A stretch of DNA of 64,000 bases from Gallionellaceae bacterium. GTDB lineage: Bacteria > Pseudomonadota > Gammaproteobacteria > Burkholderiales > Thiobacillaceae. The DNA lies in assembly GCA_028714735.1 (NCBI GenBank), contig JAQTLU010000005.1:151702-215701 (forward strand), written 5' to 3'. Under the pieces are notes generated by a model. The model saw nothing but the letters and a program-made list of their open reading frames with translations, did no database searches and had not been told where the DNA came from. Made by a program: the position numbers and the translations under genes. Below, piece after piece: positions 43,086-51,880 of this stretch; position 1 is the first letter of the stretch; every line of letters starts with the position of its first letter.

Positions 43086-43298
43086 TCATTTGCGTGCAAA
43101 AAGCAGGATCGCCCCCGCCACTATCGCCCCCACGCCGGCCCAGACCGGGATGTTGACGGTTTCCGTATCCTTGACCGTCAACTCGATCGGCCCCAACTTG
43201 GCCTCATGGGTATCCTTCGTATAGGTGAAGCCGCCATATAGCAGCCCCAGACTGCCAGCCGCGATCAATACGATCGCCAGAATCTTGATTGCGTTCAT
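43086..43298 (-). CDS. Small two-helix membrane protein
   Basis: This gene encodes 70 residues with AGGAG nine bases before the ATG. Two hydrophobic helices (about 3-22 and 50-68) flank a polar loop, TYTKDTHEAKLGPIELTVKD. Proteins of this shape often accompany DUF883/CsbD stress genes, but the function is not known. It lies between the lmo0937-type gene and DUF883 on the same strand. Confidence 0.75.
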   Translation of the reverse strand: MNAIKILAIVLIAAGSLGLLYGGFTYTKDTHEAKLGPIELTVKDTETVNIPVWAGVGAIVAGAILLFARK

Positions 43299-43398
43299 CT
43301 TGTTTTTCTCCTTAGGAAACTAACTGTATCGATACCGGCGACGACGGTGGCTGAACCGGCCTTTGCCGTTGTTATGCGGCATGGAAAGGCCTGGCTCG

Positions 43399-43545
43399 TC
43401 ACAGGCGTCGACCTTGGATGACGCGAACCAGGATCACGATGATCGCGATGACCAGGAGTACGTGAATCAAGCCACCCATGGTGTACGAGGAAACCAGGCC
43501 AAGCACCCATAGAATCAACAGTATGACTACGATGGTTTCGAGCAT
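43399..43545 (-). CDS. lmo0937-family small membrane protein
   Basis: This gene encodes 48 residues. The ATG at 43545 has AGGAG eight bases upstream, and the stop is TGA at 43399-43401. Almost the whole protein is hydrophobic: LETIVVILLILWVLGLVSS then TMGGLIHVLLVIAIIVILVR, ending in a basic QGRRL. This is the characteristic layout of the lmo0937 family. A regulon-type operator (43619-43638) points toward it from 73 bp upstream, and the gene may lead the operon through DUF883, YqjE and YqjK. Confidence 0.85.
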   Translation of the reverse strand: MLETIVVILLILWVLGLVSSYTMGGLIHVLLVIAIIVILVRVIQGRRL

Positions 43546-43618
43546 TTCTATTCTCCTGTTGTTGGCTGAACCAATGTCTTTTGGTTATTGCTGATGATCC
43601 TCCCGTTTTTAAAACGGC

Positions 43619-43638
43619 TCTGTGCGATAGCGCACTTA
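43619..43638 (-). promoter_or_regulatory. Island operator, site 1 (toward lmo0937-type gene)
   Basis: On the minus strand TAAGTGCG-CTAT-CGCACAGA; both half-sites are strong. It lies 73 bp before the start codon at 43545. Confidence 0.65.
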
Positions 43639-43777
43639 TCGAGCAGCCTTTTTCATGCACGGGGCTAGGAAATAGCCAGGGCATGAAACGCAACCGAGTG
43701 CGCACGGCCTTTCTCAATTAGACTGCGCGATAACAACTTTCTTGTTCCGGTCGTGATGCAGGAGCGCTTCGCAGGCT

Positions 43778-43797
43778 TATGTGCGCCGGCGCACAGA
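43778..43797 (+). promoter_or_regulatory. Island operator, site 2 (toward sensor kinase operon)
   Basis: TATGTGCG-CCGG-CGCACAGA, with a perfect 16-bp palindromic core. It lies 135 bp before the kinase start at 43933. The 387 bp between the two divergent genes contains only this site and site 1. Confidence 0.7.
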
Positions 43798-43932
43798 TGG
43801 CTGCCGCAAAGCCCGTGATAATCACCGAACGCTTCGGAATGGACACGATGTCCTTTCCATGGCTACCGATCTTTCGATGTCGGCCCGACCCGTGCTGCCA
43901 TCTCCGGGTCCGGCGTCCGCCTTTATACGGAA

Positions 43933-45642
43933 ATGACCATGTCTGAAACAGCAAACGATGTCCTCCCTGCCGGTGCCGCCGACAAGGCAGAAGGCAGCAC
44001 CGAGGCGCGGCGCCAGGCCGCGTTGCTGAAAACCGGGGCCTTGCAGAACGCGATTCTCACCAGCGCCAATTTCGCGATCATCGCCACCGACGAGAAAGGC
44101 ATCATCCAGCTATTCAATGTCGGCGCCGAGCGCATGCTCGGCTATCGTGCCGCTGACGTCGTGAACATGATCACCCCGGCAGACATTTCCGATCCGCAGG
44201 AAGTTGTCGCGCGCGCCCAGGCACTGAGCCTGGAACTCGACACCACCATCGCACCGGGCTTCGAGGCCCTGGTGTTCAAGGCCTCGCGCGGGATCGAGGA
44301 CATCTATGAATTGACCAAGATCCGCAAGGATGGCAGCCGTTTCCCGGCCATCGTGTCGATCACGGCGCTGCGTGACGACTATGGCGAAATCATCGGCTAT
44401 CTGTTGATCGGCACCGACAATTCCGTGCGCAAGCGCGTCGAACTGGAGCGGAACGAGGCCATGGACGCCGCGGAAAAGGCCAACCGCGCGAAAACGGATT
44501 TCCTCTCCAGCATGAGCCATGAACTGCGCACCCCGCTCAATGCCATCCTCGGTTTCGCCCAACTCATGGATTCCGGCTTGCCGGCACCGACGCCTTCCCA
44601 GAAGGGCAATCTTGACCAGATCCTCAAGGCGGGTTGGTACCTCCTGGAGTTGATCAACGAAATCCTCGACCTCGCGTTGATCGAGTCGGGCAGGGTGTCG
44701 TTGTCGCGGGAGCCGGTTTCGCTGATCGAGGTCATGCAGGAGTGCCGGGCCATGATCGAGCCGCAGGCGCAGAAGCGCGGCATCGGCATGACCTTTCCGC
44801 ACTTTGACATCGCCTACTTCGTCAACGGCGACCGGACCCGGGTCAAACAGGTTTTGATCAACCTGCTATTCAATGCCATCAAGTACAACAAGCCCGGCGG
44901 TACGGTGGCGGTGACCTGCATGCCGAACTCCCCTGATTCGATCCGCATCAACGTTCTGGACACCGGTCTGGGGTTGGCACCGGAACAACTCGCTCAGCTT
45001 TTCCAGCCTTTCAATCGACTCGGAAAAGAGACCGGCACGGAGGAAGGCACGGGCATCGGCCTGGTGGTGACCAAGCGCCTGGTCGAACTGATGGGCGGGC
45101 GCATCGGCGCGGATAGCGAAGTCGGCGCGGGCAGCGTGTTCTGGATCGAATTGAACCTGACCACGGCACCCCTGCTCATGGTTCGGGAAGCCGAACGCGC
45201 AGGGCTGGTGCGACCGCAACCGCCGGGGGGCGCGCCGCAGCGCACCCTGCTCTATGTCGAAGACAATCCGGCCAATCTGGAGTTGGTGGAGCAACTCGTT
45301 GCCCGCCGCCCCGACCTGCGCCTGTTGGGCGCGGCGGACGGCACCGTCGGCATCGAGTTTGCGCGCTCCTATCAGCCGGAGGTGATCTTGATGGATATCC
45401 ACCTGCCTGGCATCAGCGGGATCGAAGCCATGAAAATCCTGCGCGCGGACCCGTTGACGGCGCATATCCCGATCATCGCGCTCAGCGCCAACGCGGTGCC
45501 CCGCGATATCGAGCGGGCACTCGAGGCCGGGTTTTTCAACTACCTCACCAAACCCATCCGGGTCGACGAGTTCATGGCGGTGCTGGACGCGGCTCTTAAG
45601 CTCGCGGACACCGTTCACACAGCCGAACAGGCACAGGCATGA
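43933..45642 (+). CDS. Hybrid sensor histidine kinase (PAS - kinase - receiver)
   Basis: This gene encodes 569 residues. A PAS domain (about 35-150) has the opening ILTSANFAIIATDEKGIIQLFN. The dimerisation/phospho-acceptor helix is FLSSMSHELRTPLNAILGF. The ATPase domain has N, G1 and G2 boxes in INLLFNAIKYNKPGG, DTGLGLAPEQ and GTGIGLVVTKRL. A C-terminal receiver (about 440-560) begins LLYVEDNPANL, has the phospho-site in VILMDIHLPG and ends NYLTKPI. There is no membrane helix, so it senses a cytoplasmic signal. It starts an operon with the next two genes and has island operator site 2 upstream. The ribosome site is weak. Confidence 0.93.
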   Translation: MTMSETANDVLPAGAADKAEGSTEARRQAALLKTGALQNAILTSANFAIIATDEKGIIQLFNVGAERMLGYRAADVVNMITPADISDPQEVVARAQALSLELDTTIAPGFEALVFKASRGIEDIYELTKIRKDGSRFPAIVSITALRDDYGEIIGYLLIGTDNSVRKRVELERNEAMDAAEKANRAKTDFLSSMSHELRTPLNAILGFAQLMDSGLPAPTPSQKGNLDQILKAGWYLLELINEILDLALIESGRVSLSREPVSLIEVMQECRAMIEPQAQKRGIGMTFPHFDIAYFVNGDRTRVKQVLINLLFNAIKYNKPGGTVAVTCMPNSPDSIRINVLDTGLGLAPEQLAQLFQPFNRLGKETGTEEGTGIGLVVTKRLVELMGGRIGADSEVGAGSVFWIELNLTTAPLLMVREAERAGLVRPQPPGGAPQRTLLYVEDNPANLELVEQLVARRPDLRLLGAADGTVGIEFARSYQPEVILMDIHLPGISGIEAMKILRADPLTAHIPIIALSANAVPRDIERALEAGFFNYLTKPIRVDEFMAVLDAALKLADTVHTAEQAQA

Positions 45643-46499
45643 TGCTGACCGAATCTGACATCCTCAACGCCCGCATCCTGATCGTCGACGACCAGGAATC
45701 CAACGTCGCCCTGCTGGCGCAACTGCTGAGCGAAGCCGGCTATGCCAACGTCGCCTCGACCATGAATCCGCGCGAGGTCTTCGCGCTGCATCGCAAAAAC
45801 CACTACGACCTGATCCTGCTCGACCTGCAGATGCCCGGCATGGATGGTTTCCAGGTCATGGAAGGTCTCAAGACCAACGATGCCGACGGCTACCTGCCGG
45901 TCCTCGTGATCACCGCCCAGCCGGGTCACAAGCTGCGCGCGCTGCAGGCCGGCGCAAAGGATTTCATCAGCAAGCCGTTCGATCTGGTCGAAGCCAGGAC
46001 ACGCATCCACAACATGCTGGAAGTACGACTCTTGTACAAAAAACTCGAGAATTACAACCAGATCCTGGAGCAGACCGTGCGGGAACGGACCGCCGAACTG
46101 CGCGAGAGCGAAGCACGCTATCGCAGCCTGACCGAACTGGCCTCCGACTGGTACTGGGAACAGGACGAGAACATGAACTTCACCAAGGTTTCCGGCCCGG
46201 TCCTGGAGATGCTCGGGATCCGGGTCGACCCCTTGCAGGGGGATGTCGGCGCTGCCCAGACGGAGGGCTGGAACGAGGCGGAGCGGAAAATCCTGCAGGC
46301 CACCATCGCCGCCCGCCAGCCGTTCCTGGATTTCCTGTTCAGCCGCGTCAATGCCGATGGCACGCAACAGCAGTTTCGGGTCAGCGGCGAACCGATGTTC
46401 ACCCAGTCCTGCCGCTTCATCGGTTATCGCGGCATCGGCGTGGAAATCACCACGCCTAGGCACAACGACGCGATTGCCCGCGATGCCAACGCTGCCTAG
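45639..46499 (+). CDS. Response regulator with receiver and PAS domains
   Basis: This gene encodes 286 residues. The ATG at 45639 overlaps the kinase stop. The receiver domain (about 10-130) has the acidic pocket ILIVDDQESN, the phospho-site LILLDLQMPGMDGF and the lysine in FISKPF. A coiled linker with LEQTVRERTAELRESEARYR leads into a PAS-like domain (about 165-275). There is no DNA-binding or kinase output, so it probably relays or modulates the partner kinase signal. Its end overlaps the Crp/Fnr gene by 17 bp. Confidence 0.88.
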   Translation: MMLTESDILNARILIVDDQESNVALLAQLLSEAGYANVASTMNPREVFALHRKNHYDLILLDLQMPGMDGFQVMEGLKTNDADGYLPVLVITAQPGHKLRALQAGAKDFISKPFDLVEARTRIHNMLEVRLLYKKLENYNQILEQTVRERTAELRESEARYRSLTELASDWYWEQDENMNFTKVSGPVLEMLGIRVDPLQGDVGAAQTEGWNEAERKILQATIAARQPFLDFLFSRVNADGTQQQFRVSGEPMFTQSCRFIGYRGIGVEITTPRHNDAIARDANAA

Positions 46500-47283
46500 C
46501 CCGAGCCGGAATCATCTGCTCGCCGCCCTGCCGACGGCTGAATTCGATGCCCTGGCAGCGGATCTGGAACCGGTCTCGCTGCCGCTCGGGGAAATGCTCT
46601 ATGAACCCGGCGGCCAGTTGCGCTATGCCTATTTCCCCACCACCGCCATTGTCTCGCTGCACTATGTCATGGAATCCGGGGCATCGGCCGAATCTGCCGG
46701 CGTGGGCAACGAGGGCGTCGTCGGCGTTTCGTTGTTCATGGGTGGCAACACCACGTCCAGTTCGGCCGTGGTGCAGACCGCGGGCCACGCCTACCGGCTG
46801 GAGAGCAGCCGGCTGTTGCAGGAATTTCAGCGCGCCGGCCTGATGCAACGTCTACTGCTGCGCTACACCCAGGCGCTGATGACCCAGATGTCCCAGACCG
46901 CCGCCTGCAACCGGCACCATACGGTGGAACAGCAACTGTGTCGTTGGCTGTTGCTGACGCTGGATCGCATGCAGGCGAACGAATTGATCATGACCCAGGA
47001 ACTGATCGCCAACATGCTCGGCGTGCGCCGCGAAGGCATCACCGAGGCGGCCGGGAATTTGCAGCGTGCGGGAATCATCAGTTACCGCCGGGGCCACATT
47101 GCCGTGCTGGATCGCTCCGGCCTGGAGGCCCGCGTCTGCGAATGCTATGCGGTGGTCAAGACGGAACTGAACCGCCTGATGTTCGACGTGCGCTATCGCC
47201 AGGGTGGTGCTGCAGACGATGGAACGGAGCCGATTCAGGAGCACCAGCCAGGCTTCGATTCATGGCGGTGGACGGCCGGATGA
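46483..47283 (+). CDS. Crp/Fnr-family transcription regulator, paralogue A
   Basis: This gene encodes 266 residues from ATG 46483, inside the end of the response-regulator gene. The cyclic-nucleotide-binding-like sensor fold (about 10-130) contains YFPTTAIVSLHYVMESG and NEGVVGVSLFMGG. The helix-turn-helix (about 170-215) is MTQELIANMLGVRREGITEA. No Fnr-type cysteine cluster is seen. A C-terminal tail of about 30 residues is extra compared with paralogue B. It is the third gene of the kinase operon, convergent with paralogue B across 10 bp, and a prime candidate for reading the island operator. Confidence 0.9.
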   Translation: MPTLPSPSRNHLLAALPTAEFDALAADLEPVSLPLGEMLYEPGGQLRYAYFPTTAIVSLHYVMESGASAESAGVGNEGVVGVSLFMGGNTTSSSAVVQTAGHAYRLESSRLLQEFQRAGLMQRLLLRYTQALMTQMSQTAACNRHHTVEQQLCRWLLLTLDRMQANELIMTQELIANMLGVRREGITEAAGNLQRAGIISYRRGHIAVLDRSGLEARVCECYAVVKTELNRLMFDVRYRQGGAADDGTEPIQEHQPGFDSWRWTAG

Positions 47284-47293
47284 CGCCAGTAGG

Positions 47294-48013
47294 TCAAGGG
47301 GCGATTTCATACGGCAGCAGACGATCGTTCTCCTTCCTGACCACCGCATAGCATTCGCAGACGCGGGCCTCCAGCCCCGGGCGGTCAATCACGGTGATCT
47401 TGCCACGGCTGTAGTGGATCAATCCGGCCTGCTGCAACTTCCCGGCCGCCTCGGTGACGCCTTCGCGGCGCACACCGAGCATGTTGGCAATCAGTTCCTG
47501 GGTCATGGTCAGCTCGTTGGAAGGCAGGCGGTCAATGCTGAGCAGCAGCCAGCGGCACAGTTGCTGGTCCACCGAGTGGTGCCGGTTGCACACCGCCGTC
47601 TGGGCCATCTGGGTCAGCAGAGCCTGGGTGTAGCGCAGCAATAGCCGCTGCATCGGGCCGGCGCGAAAGAACTCATTCTTCAGTTGTTGCCCCGGCATCC
47701 GGTAGGCATGGCCGGCGCTTTGCACGACGGCCCGGCTGGTCGTGGTCTCGCCGCCCATGAACAGGGAGACGCCGACGACGCCCTCGTTGCCGACCACGGC
47801 AATTTCGGCCGAGGCGCCATTCTCCATGACATAGAGCAGGGAGACGATGGCCGTGGTGGGGAAATAGACGTGACCTATCTTGATGCCGGGCTCATAAACC
47901 GTTTCGCCCAGCGGCATCGCGACCCATTCGAGACTGGCCAGGATGCGCGCGTATTCGTCCGCCGGCAGGGCGGCGAGCAGGTGGTTCTGGCGAGGATCAT
48001 GAAGGATGGACAT
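47294..48013 (-). CDS. Crp/Fnr-family transcription regulator, paralogue B
   Basis: This gene encodes 239 residues from ATG 48013. The sequence is close to paralogue A throughout; the helix-turn-helix MTQELIANMLGVRREGVTEA differs at one position. The sensor part has YFPTTAIVSLLYVMENG and the same NEGVVGVSLFMGG block. Both proteins therefore probably recognise the same DNA. A regulon-type site (48065-48084) lies 52 bp before this start, between it and the divergent BON gene, so it may regulate itself. The signal sensed is unknown. Confidence 0.9.
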   Translation of the reverse strand: MSILHDPRQNHLLAALPADEYARILASLEWVAMPLGETVYEPGIKIGHVYFPTTAIVSLLYVMENGASAEIAVVGNEGVVGVSLFMGGETTTSRAVVQSAGHAYRMPGQQLKNEFFRAGPMQRLLLRYTQALLTQMAQTAVCNRHHSVDQQLCRWLLLSIDRLPSNELTMTQELIANMLGVRREGVTEAAGKLQQAGLIHYSRGKITVIDRPGLEARVCECYAVVRKENDRLLPYEIAP

Positions 48014-48064
48014 GAGTGGTCTCTCTTTTGTCGGACGCGCTCTGCGACCGCCTTGATTGTAGGC

Positions 48065-48084
48065 TATGTGCGCCACCGTACCGA
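48065..48084 (+). promoter_or_regulatory. Island operator, site 3 (between Crp/Fnr paralogue B and BON gene)
   Basis: TATGTGCG-CCAC-CGTACCGA; the left half is perfect, and the right half differs at two positions. It lies 108 bp before the BON start and 51 bp from the divergent Crp/Fnr start. Confidence 0.55.
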
Positions 48085-48192
48085 CTGCGACCGCCTTTGC
48101 GAGCAAGCTTTCCCCAGGTTTCGAGGCAGCGCGAGCTTAGTCGCGAAGGCGCCGGAATCAAGCTGTTATTCATCACCTCTGGAGGATGCATC

Positions 48193-48507
48193 ATGAAACA
48201 AGTTGGCAAATATATTTCTGCCGTTTTCCTGGCCGTCACGCTGGTGTCCGCCGTGGGCTGTTCGTCCACGCCGCAGAAGGAAGGGACGGGCCAGTACTTC
48301 GATGACAGCGTCATCACCGCCAAGGTGAAGGCCGCCATATTCGATACCGCCACACTGAAGTCCGCCGAGATCAATGTCGAGACTTTCAAGGGCACGGTCC
48401 AACTGAGCGGCTTCGTCAATTCTCAATCCGACATCAACAAAGCGGTCGAGGTGACGAGCAAAGTGAGCGGCGTGAAATCGGTCAAGAACGACATGCGGGT
48501 CAAGTAA
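48193..48507 (+). CDS. BON-domain lipoprotein (OsmY-like)
   Basis: This gene encodes 104 residues from ATG 48193 with GGAGG eight bases upstream. A signal sequence ends in a lipobox (SAVGC). One BON domain (about 38-104) shows DDSVITAKVKAAIF, FKGTVQLSGFVNSQSD and VSGVKSVKNDMRVK. BON proteins bind phospholipid surfaces and protect the envelope under osmotic stress. It is followed by a strong terminator (48524) and preceded by island operator site 3. Confidence 0.92.
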   Translation: MKQVGKYISAVFLAVTLVSAVGCSSTPQKEGTGQYFDDSVITAKVKAAIFDTATLKSAEINVETFKGTVQLSGFVNSQSDINKAVEVTSKVSGVKSVKNDMRVK

Positions 48508-48523
48508 GCGATCGTGTATCGCC

Positions 48524-48560
48524 AGCCACTTCCGGGCCTCACATCCGGAAGTGGCTTATT
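48524..48560 (+). terminator. Rho-independent-type terminator after BON gene
   Basis: AGCCACTTCCGG (48524-48535) and CCGGAAGTGGCT (48545-48556) form a perfect 12-bp stem with a 9-base loop, followed by TATT. Confidence 0.8.
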
Positions 48561-48646
48561 CGTATGTCTGATTAGCTGTTCGGCAACCTCCACCGCGCGC
48601 CCCTAGAGCGGCCGCTGAACGCAAGCAACCGTTAAACACAATCCTG

Positions 48647-49813
48647 ATGGCGACAATCGCAACCCCTGAATCAGAAACCACACCAGCCGATCAGCCGGTC
48701 GAGCCATTAGCCACGGTTCGCTTGTCCGAGTCCGGGCACGGCCTGGCGCTGACCATCCTGGCCACGGTCGCGGTGATTTTCGCTTTGGATTGGGCGCAAA
48801 GTTTCGTCGTTTCCCTGCTGCTCGGCATCCTGTTCGCCTACACCCTGAATCCCCTGGTCGTGGGACTGGAGCGCATCCATATCCCGCGCGCGCTGGGCGC
48901 CGGCATGGTGGTGCTAGCGGTCGTGTGTGCGCTTGCCCTGGGGACCTATTCCCTGCGCGGGCAAATTCAGACCATACTTGTCCAGTTGCCTGAAGCGGCA
49001 AGCAAGTTGTCGGCCGGATTCACCAGCCTGCGCGAGGGTCAGGACAGCACCATGCAAAGGGTGCAAACCGCGGCGAGCGAGATCGAGAAGGCGACCACCC
49101 AGGCGATGGATATGCCGACGAAGCCCAGACAGCGGACCACGCGGGTCGCCATCGACCCGCCCGGCTTCAAGCTCGGCAACTTCCTCTGGTCGGGTTCCAT
49201 GAGTGTCGCGGCCTTGATCGGCCAGGCCGCCATGGTGCTCTTCCTGACCTTCTTCCTCCTGCTGTCCGGCGATACCTACAAGAGAAAGCTGGTGCGGCTC
49301 ACGGGCCCCACGCTGTCGGACAAGAAGATCACCGTGCACATCCTTGATGACATCAACGCCTCCATCCAGCGCTATATGCTCATGCTGTTGGCGACCAATG
49401 TGCTGGTGGCGCTGCTGACCTGGCTCGCCTTGCGCTGGATCGGCCTGGAAAATGCGGGGGCCTGGGCCGTGGCAGCGGGCCTGCTCCACCTCATTCCATA
49501 TTTCGGTCCGGCCGTCACCACCACCGGCATCGGCATGGCGGCCTTCCTGCAATTCAACGATCTATCGACGGTACTGCTGGTCGCCACGGCTTCGCTGGCG
49601 ATCGCCACCGTTGTCGGGGTCTTCGTCACCACCTGGATGACGGGCAGGATCGCCAGAATGAACACGGCGGCGGTATTCATCTCGCTGCTGTTCTGGACCT
49701 GGCTGTGGGGCATCTGGGGCATGCTGCTGAGTATGCCAATCACCGCCCTGGCAAAGGTGGTGGCCCAGCATGTGGAGCAACTTGAACCAGTGGCCGAGTT
49801 GCTGGGGGACTGA
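48647..49813 (+). CDS. AI-2E family transporter (PerM-like)
   Basis: This gene encodes 388 residues. It has about eight membrane helices: a pair near 35-70, one at 85-105, then a cytoplasmic or periplasmic helical segment (110-175), and a C-terminal half with VFVTTWMTGR and FWTWLWGIWGMLLSMP. The motif GLLHLIPYFGPAV is the conserved loop of the family. Members have been linked to autoinducer-2 export or Na/H exchange; the substrate here is unknown. I see no island operator upstream. Confidence 0.88.
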   Translation: MATIATPESETTPADQPVEPLATVRLSESGHGLALTILATVAVIFALDWAQSFVVSLLLGILFAYTLNPLVVGLERIHIPRALGAGMVVLAVVCALALGTYSLRGQIQTILVQLPEAASKLSAGFTSLREGQDSTMQRVQTAASEIEKATTQAMDMPTKPRQRTTRVAIDPPGFKLGNFLWSGSMSVAALIGQAAMVLFLTFFLLLSGDTYKRKLVRLTGPTLSDKKITVHILDDINASIQRYMLMLLATNVLVALLTWLALRWIGLENAGAWAVAAGLLHLIPYFGPAVTTTGIGMAAFLQFNDLSTVLLVATASLAIATVVGVFVTTWMTGRIARMNTAAVFISLLFWTWLWGIWGMLLSMPITALAKVVAQHVEQLEPVAELLGD

Positions 49814-49919
49814 TCCCTGTTGCCTCTGAAGTGGATTCGACTTCTCAGGCAGTGCCCTTGCGTCCCACCCCTAACCCTCTGGTGCACAGCGCGTAAAAAA
49901 ATCGCCTGTTTGCAGGTCT

Positions 49920-49939
49920 TATGTTCGGCAACGCACAGA
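49920..49939 (+). promoter_or_regulatory. Island operator, site 4 (toward entericidin gene)
   Basis: TATGTTCG-GCAA-CGCACAGA; it lies 100 bp before the entericidin start at 50040. Confidence 0.65.
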
Positions 49940-50039
49940 ATCATCTGGCCTTTCAGTACATCGTGGAAACCGGTAGTACTTGAAGCGGATTGCATCAAGA
50001 ACGCCGACCTCTATTCAATCTTTTTGCAGGGAATTCACC

Positions 50040-50192
50040 ATGATCAAACGAGTAATTATGACGCTGCTCACTTTGCTATCCGTTGTCGGTGCCATGACGA
50101 CGTTTACTGCCTGCAACACGATGGCAGGTGCCGGCCAGGATATTCAAAAAGCGGGCGGAGCAATCGAGGGCGAGGCAAACGAACACAGGTAA
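50040..50192 (+). CDS. Entericidin A/B-family small lipoprotein
   Basis: This gene encodes 50 residues from ATG 50040, with AGGGA upstream. The signal sequence ends in the lipobox FTAC. The mature part NTMAGAGQDIQKAGGAIEGE is the family hallmark. Entericidins are stress-induced toxin/antidote-type lipoproteins of the outer membrane. Operator site 4 lies 100 bp upstream. The PLD gene follows after 92 bp and may be cotranscribed. Confidence 0.9.
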   Translation: MIKRVIMTLLTLLSVVGAMTTFTACNTMAGAGQDIQKAGGAIEGEANEHR

Positions 50193-50284
50193 TTGGTCCG
50201 GGTTGTTTCCATGAACCCACTGGGCCGGCTTGCTGTGGAGCCGCCCAGGCTTGAATGATGGGGCAACTTCGCTGGAGCACGGTG

Positions 50285-51880
50285 ATGAAGGTTCGATATC
50301 ACTTTTCGCTGGTCCTGCTGATCGCCACGGTCCTTGGCGGATGTGCATCACTCCCGCCGGGATCCGACTTCCCAAGAACAACGTCCTCCGCGTACGCTCA
50401 TCCTGATGAGACCCGGCTTGGCCTGGCGTTTGCTGACGCCGCCCGCGAACACGACGGCCAGTCCGGATTTCGCATTGTTCCGGTAGGCGCCGACGGTTTC
50501 CTGATGCGCATGCAGATGATCAATGCCGCGGAGCGTGCCCTCGACCTGCAATATTTCATCTTTCGCGGTGACGACACCGGCCGCTTGCTGACCGATGCCG
50601 TGTTGCATGCGGCCGATCGCGGGGTGCGGGTACGGGTGCTGGTGGACGATGGCGAAACGGTGGGCGGCGACGACCAGATTTCCAAGCTTGAATCACACCC
50701 TTCAATCGAGATCCGGATATTCAATCCATTCGCGTATCGCGGCTCGATCACACTGTTTCGCGCTACCGAATTCCTGTTCAACGCGTCCCGACTCGACTAC
50801 CGGATGCACAACAAATTGCTCATAGTTGACAATGCCGTGGCGCTCATCGGCGGGCGCAATATCGGCGACCAGTACTTTCAGATCGACCCGGAGGCCCAAT
50901 ACGCCGACGACGACGTGTTTGTAGCCGGTCCCATCGCCCAAAGGCTTTCCTGGACCTTCGATGAATTCTGGAATAACGGCCTGTCGATCCCGGCCGGGGC
51001 GCTTTCACATGAAAAGTCGTCGCGTGCGGCCTTGAGCGAGCATCGCGTGGTATTGCACGAAGAGGGCCGGCAGTTGAAGGCCGAAGGGGCGGACTATGCC
51101 AAGCGGGTCGCCACCGGCGAGCCGTTCAACGGGATGGTCTCTGGCCGCTTGCCCCTGATCTGGGCGCACGCGCAACTGATCAGCGACAGCCCCGAAAAGA
51201 AGAAGGTGGAAAGCGGCGAGATGGTGGGCAGACTCATGCATCGGGCGGTGGCCAATGCCACTGGCAAGGTCCAGTCCGAACTGCTTATGATCACGCCCTA
51301 TCTGATTCCTGGCGATGAAGGGATGCAGATGTTCAAGGATCTGCGCCTACGCAATGCCCGTGTCCGCATCCTGACCAGCTCACTCGAATCGTCGACGGTG
51401 TTGCTGGCGCAGTCCGGCTACATGCGGTATCGGGTACCGCTACTGGAGGAGGGCGTGGAACTCTATGAGATACGCTCACAACTGGGCAATAGCCGGGGCA
51501 GCGGCCAGACGGCGGCCATATCTCGCCATGGAAATTATTCCCTGCACGCAAAATTGTTTGTATTCGACCGCCAGAGAGTGTTTATTGGCTCAATGAATTT
51601 CGATCAGCGATCGATGCACCTGAACACCGAGATTGGCCTGGTGATTGACAGCCCCGAGCTTGCCCAACAGGTTGCCGCACGTTTCGAGGCCATGGTGCAG
51701 CCAGTCAACGCCTACACGCTGGCACTGCGCCCAAGCAACAACGGGGGTTCGCCCAACTTGGTGTGGCAGACCCAGGAAGACGGCAAGACCGTCGAGTACG
51801 ACACGGAACCGGCCGTGAGCGACTGGCAAAGAATCAAGGTCCATTTCTTGTCGCTGCTGCCGCTGGATAGTGAGCTATGA
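50285..51880 (+). CDS. Phospholipase D-family lipoprotein (cardiolipin synthase-like)
   Basis: This gene encodes 531 residues from ATG 50285. A lipobox (VLGGC) suggests an envelope lipoprotein. Two HKD motifs are present, HNKLLIVDNAVALIGGRNIG and LHAKLFVFDRQRVFIGSMNF, with the phospholipid-contact block LDLQYFIFRGDDTG near the start. It could be a ClsC-like synthase or a periplasmic phosphodiesterase. The stop overlaps the DUF5329 gene (ATGA). Confidence 0.9.
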   Translation: MKVRYHFSLVLLIATVLGGCASLPPGSDFPRTTSSAYAHPDETRLGLAFADAAREHDGQSGFRIVPVGADGFLMRMQMINAAERALDLQYFIFRGDDTGRLLTDAVLHAADRGVRVRVLVDDGETVGGDDQISKLESHPSIEIRIFNPFAYRGSITLFRATEFLFNASRLDYRMHNKLLIVDNAVALIGGRNIGDQYFQIDPEAQYADDDVFVAGPIAQRLSWTFDEFWNNGLSIPAGALSHEKSSRAALSEHRVVLHEEGRQLKAEGADYAKRVATGEPFNGMVSGRLPLIWAHAQLISDSPEKKKVESGEMVGRLMHRAVANATGKVQSELLMITPYLIPGDEGMQMFKDLRLRNARVRILTSSLESSTVLLAQSGYMRYRVPLLEEGVELYEIRSQLGNSRGSGQTAAISRHGNYSLHAKLFVFDRQRVFIGSMNFDQRSMHLNTEIGLVIDSPELAQQVAARFEAMVQPVNAYTLALRPSNNGGSPNLVWQTQEDGKTVEYDTEPAVSDWQRIKVHFLSLLPLDSEL

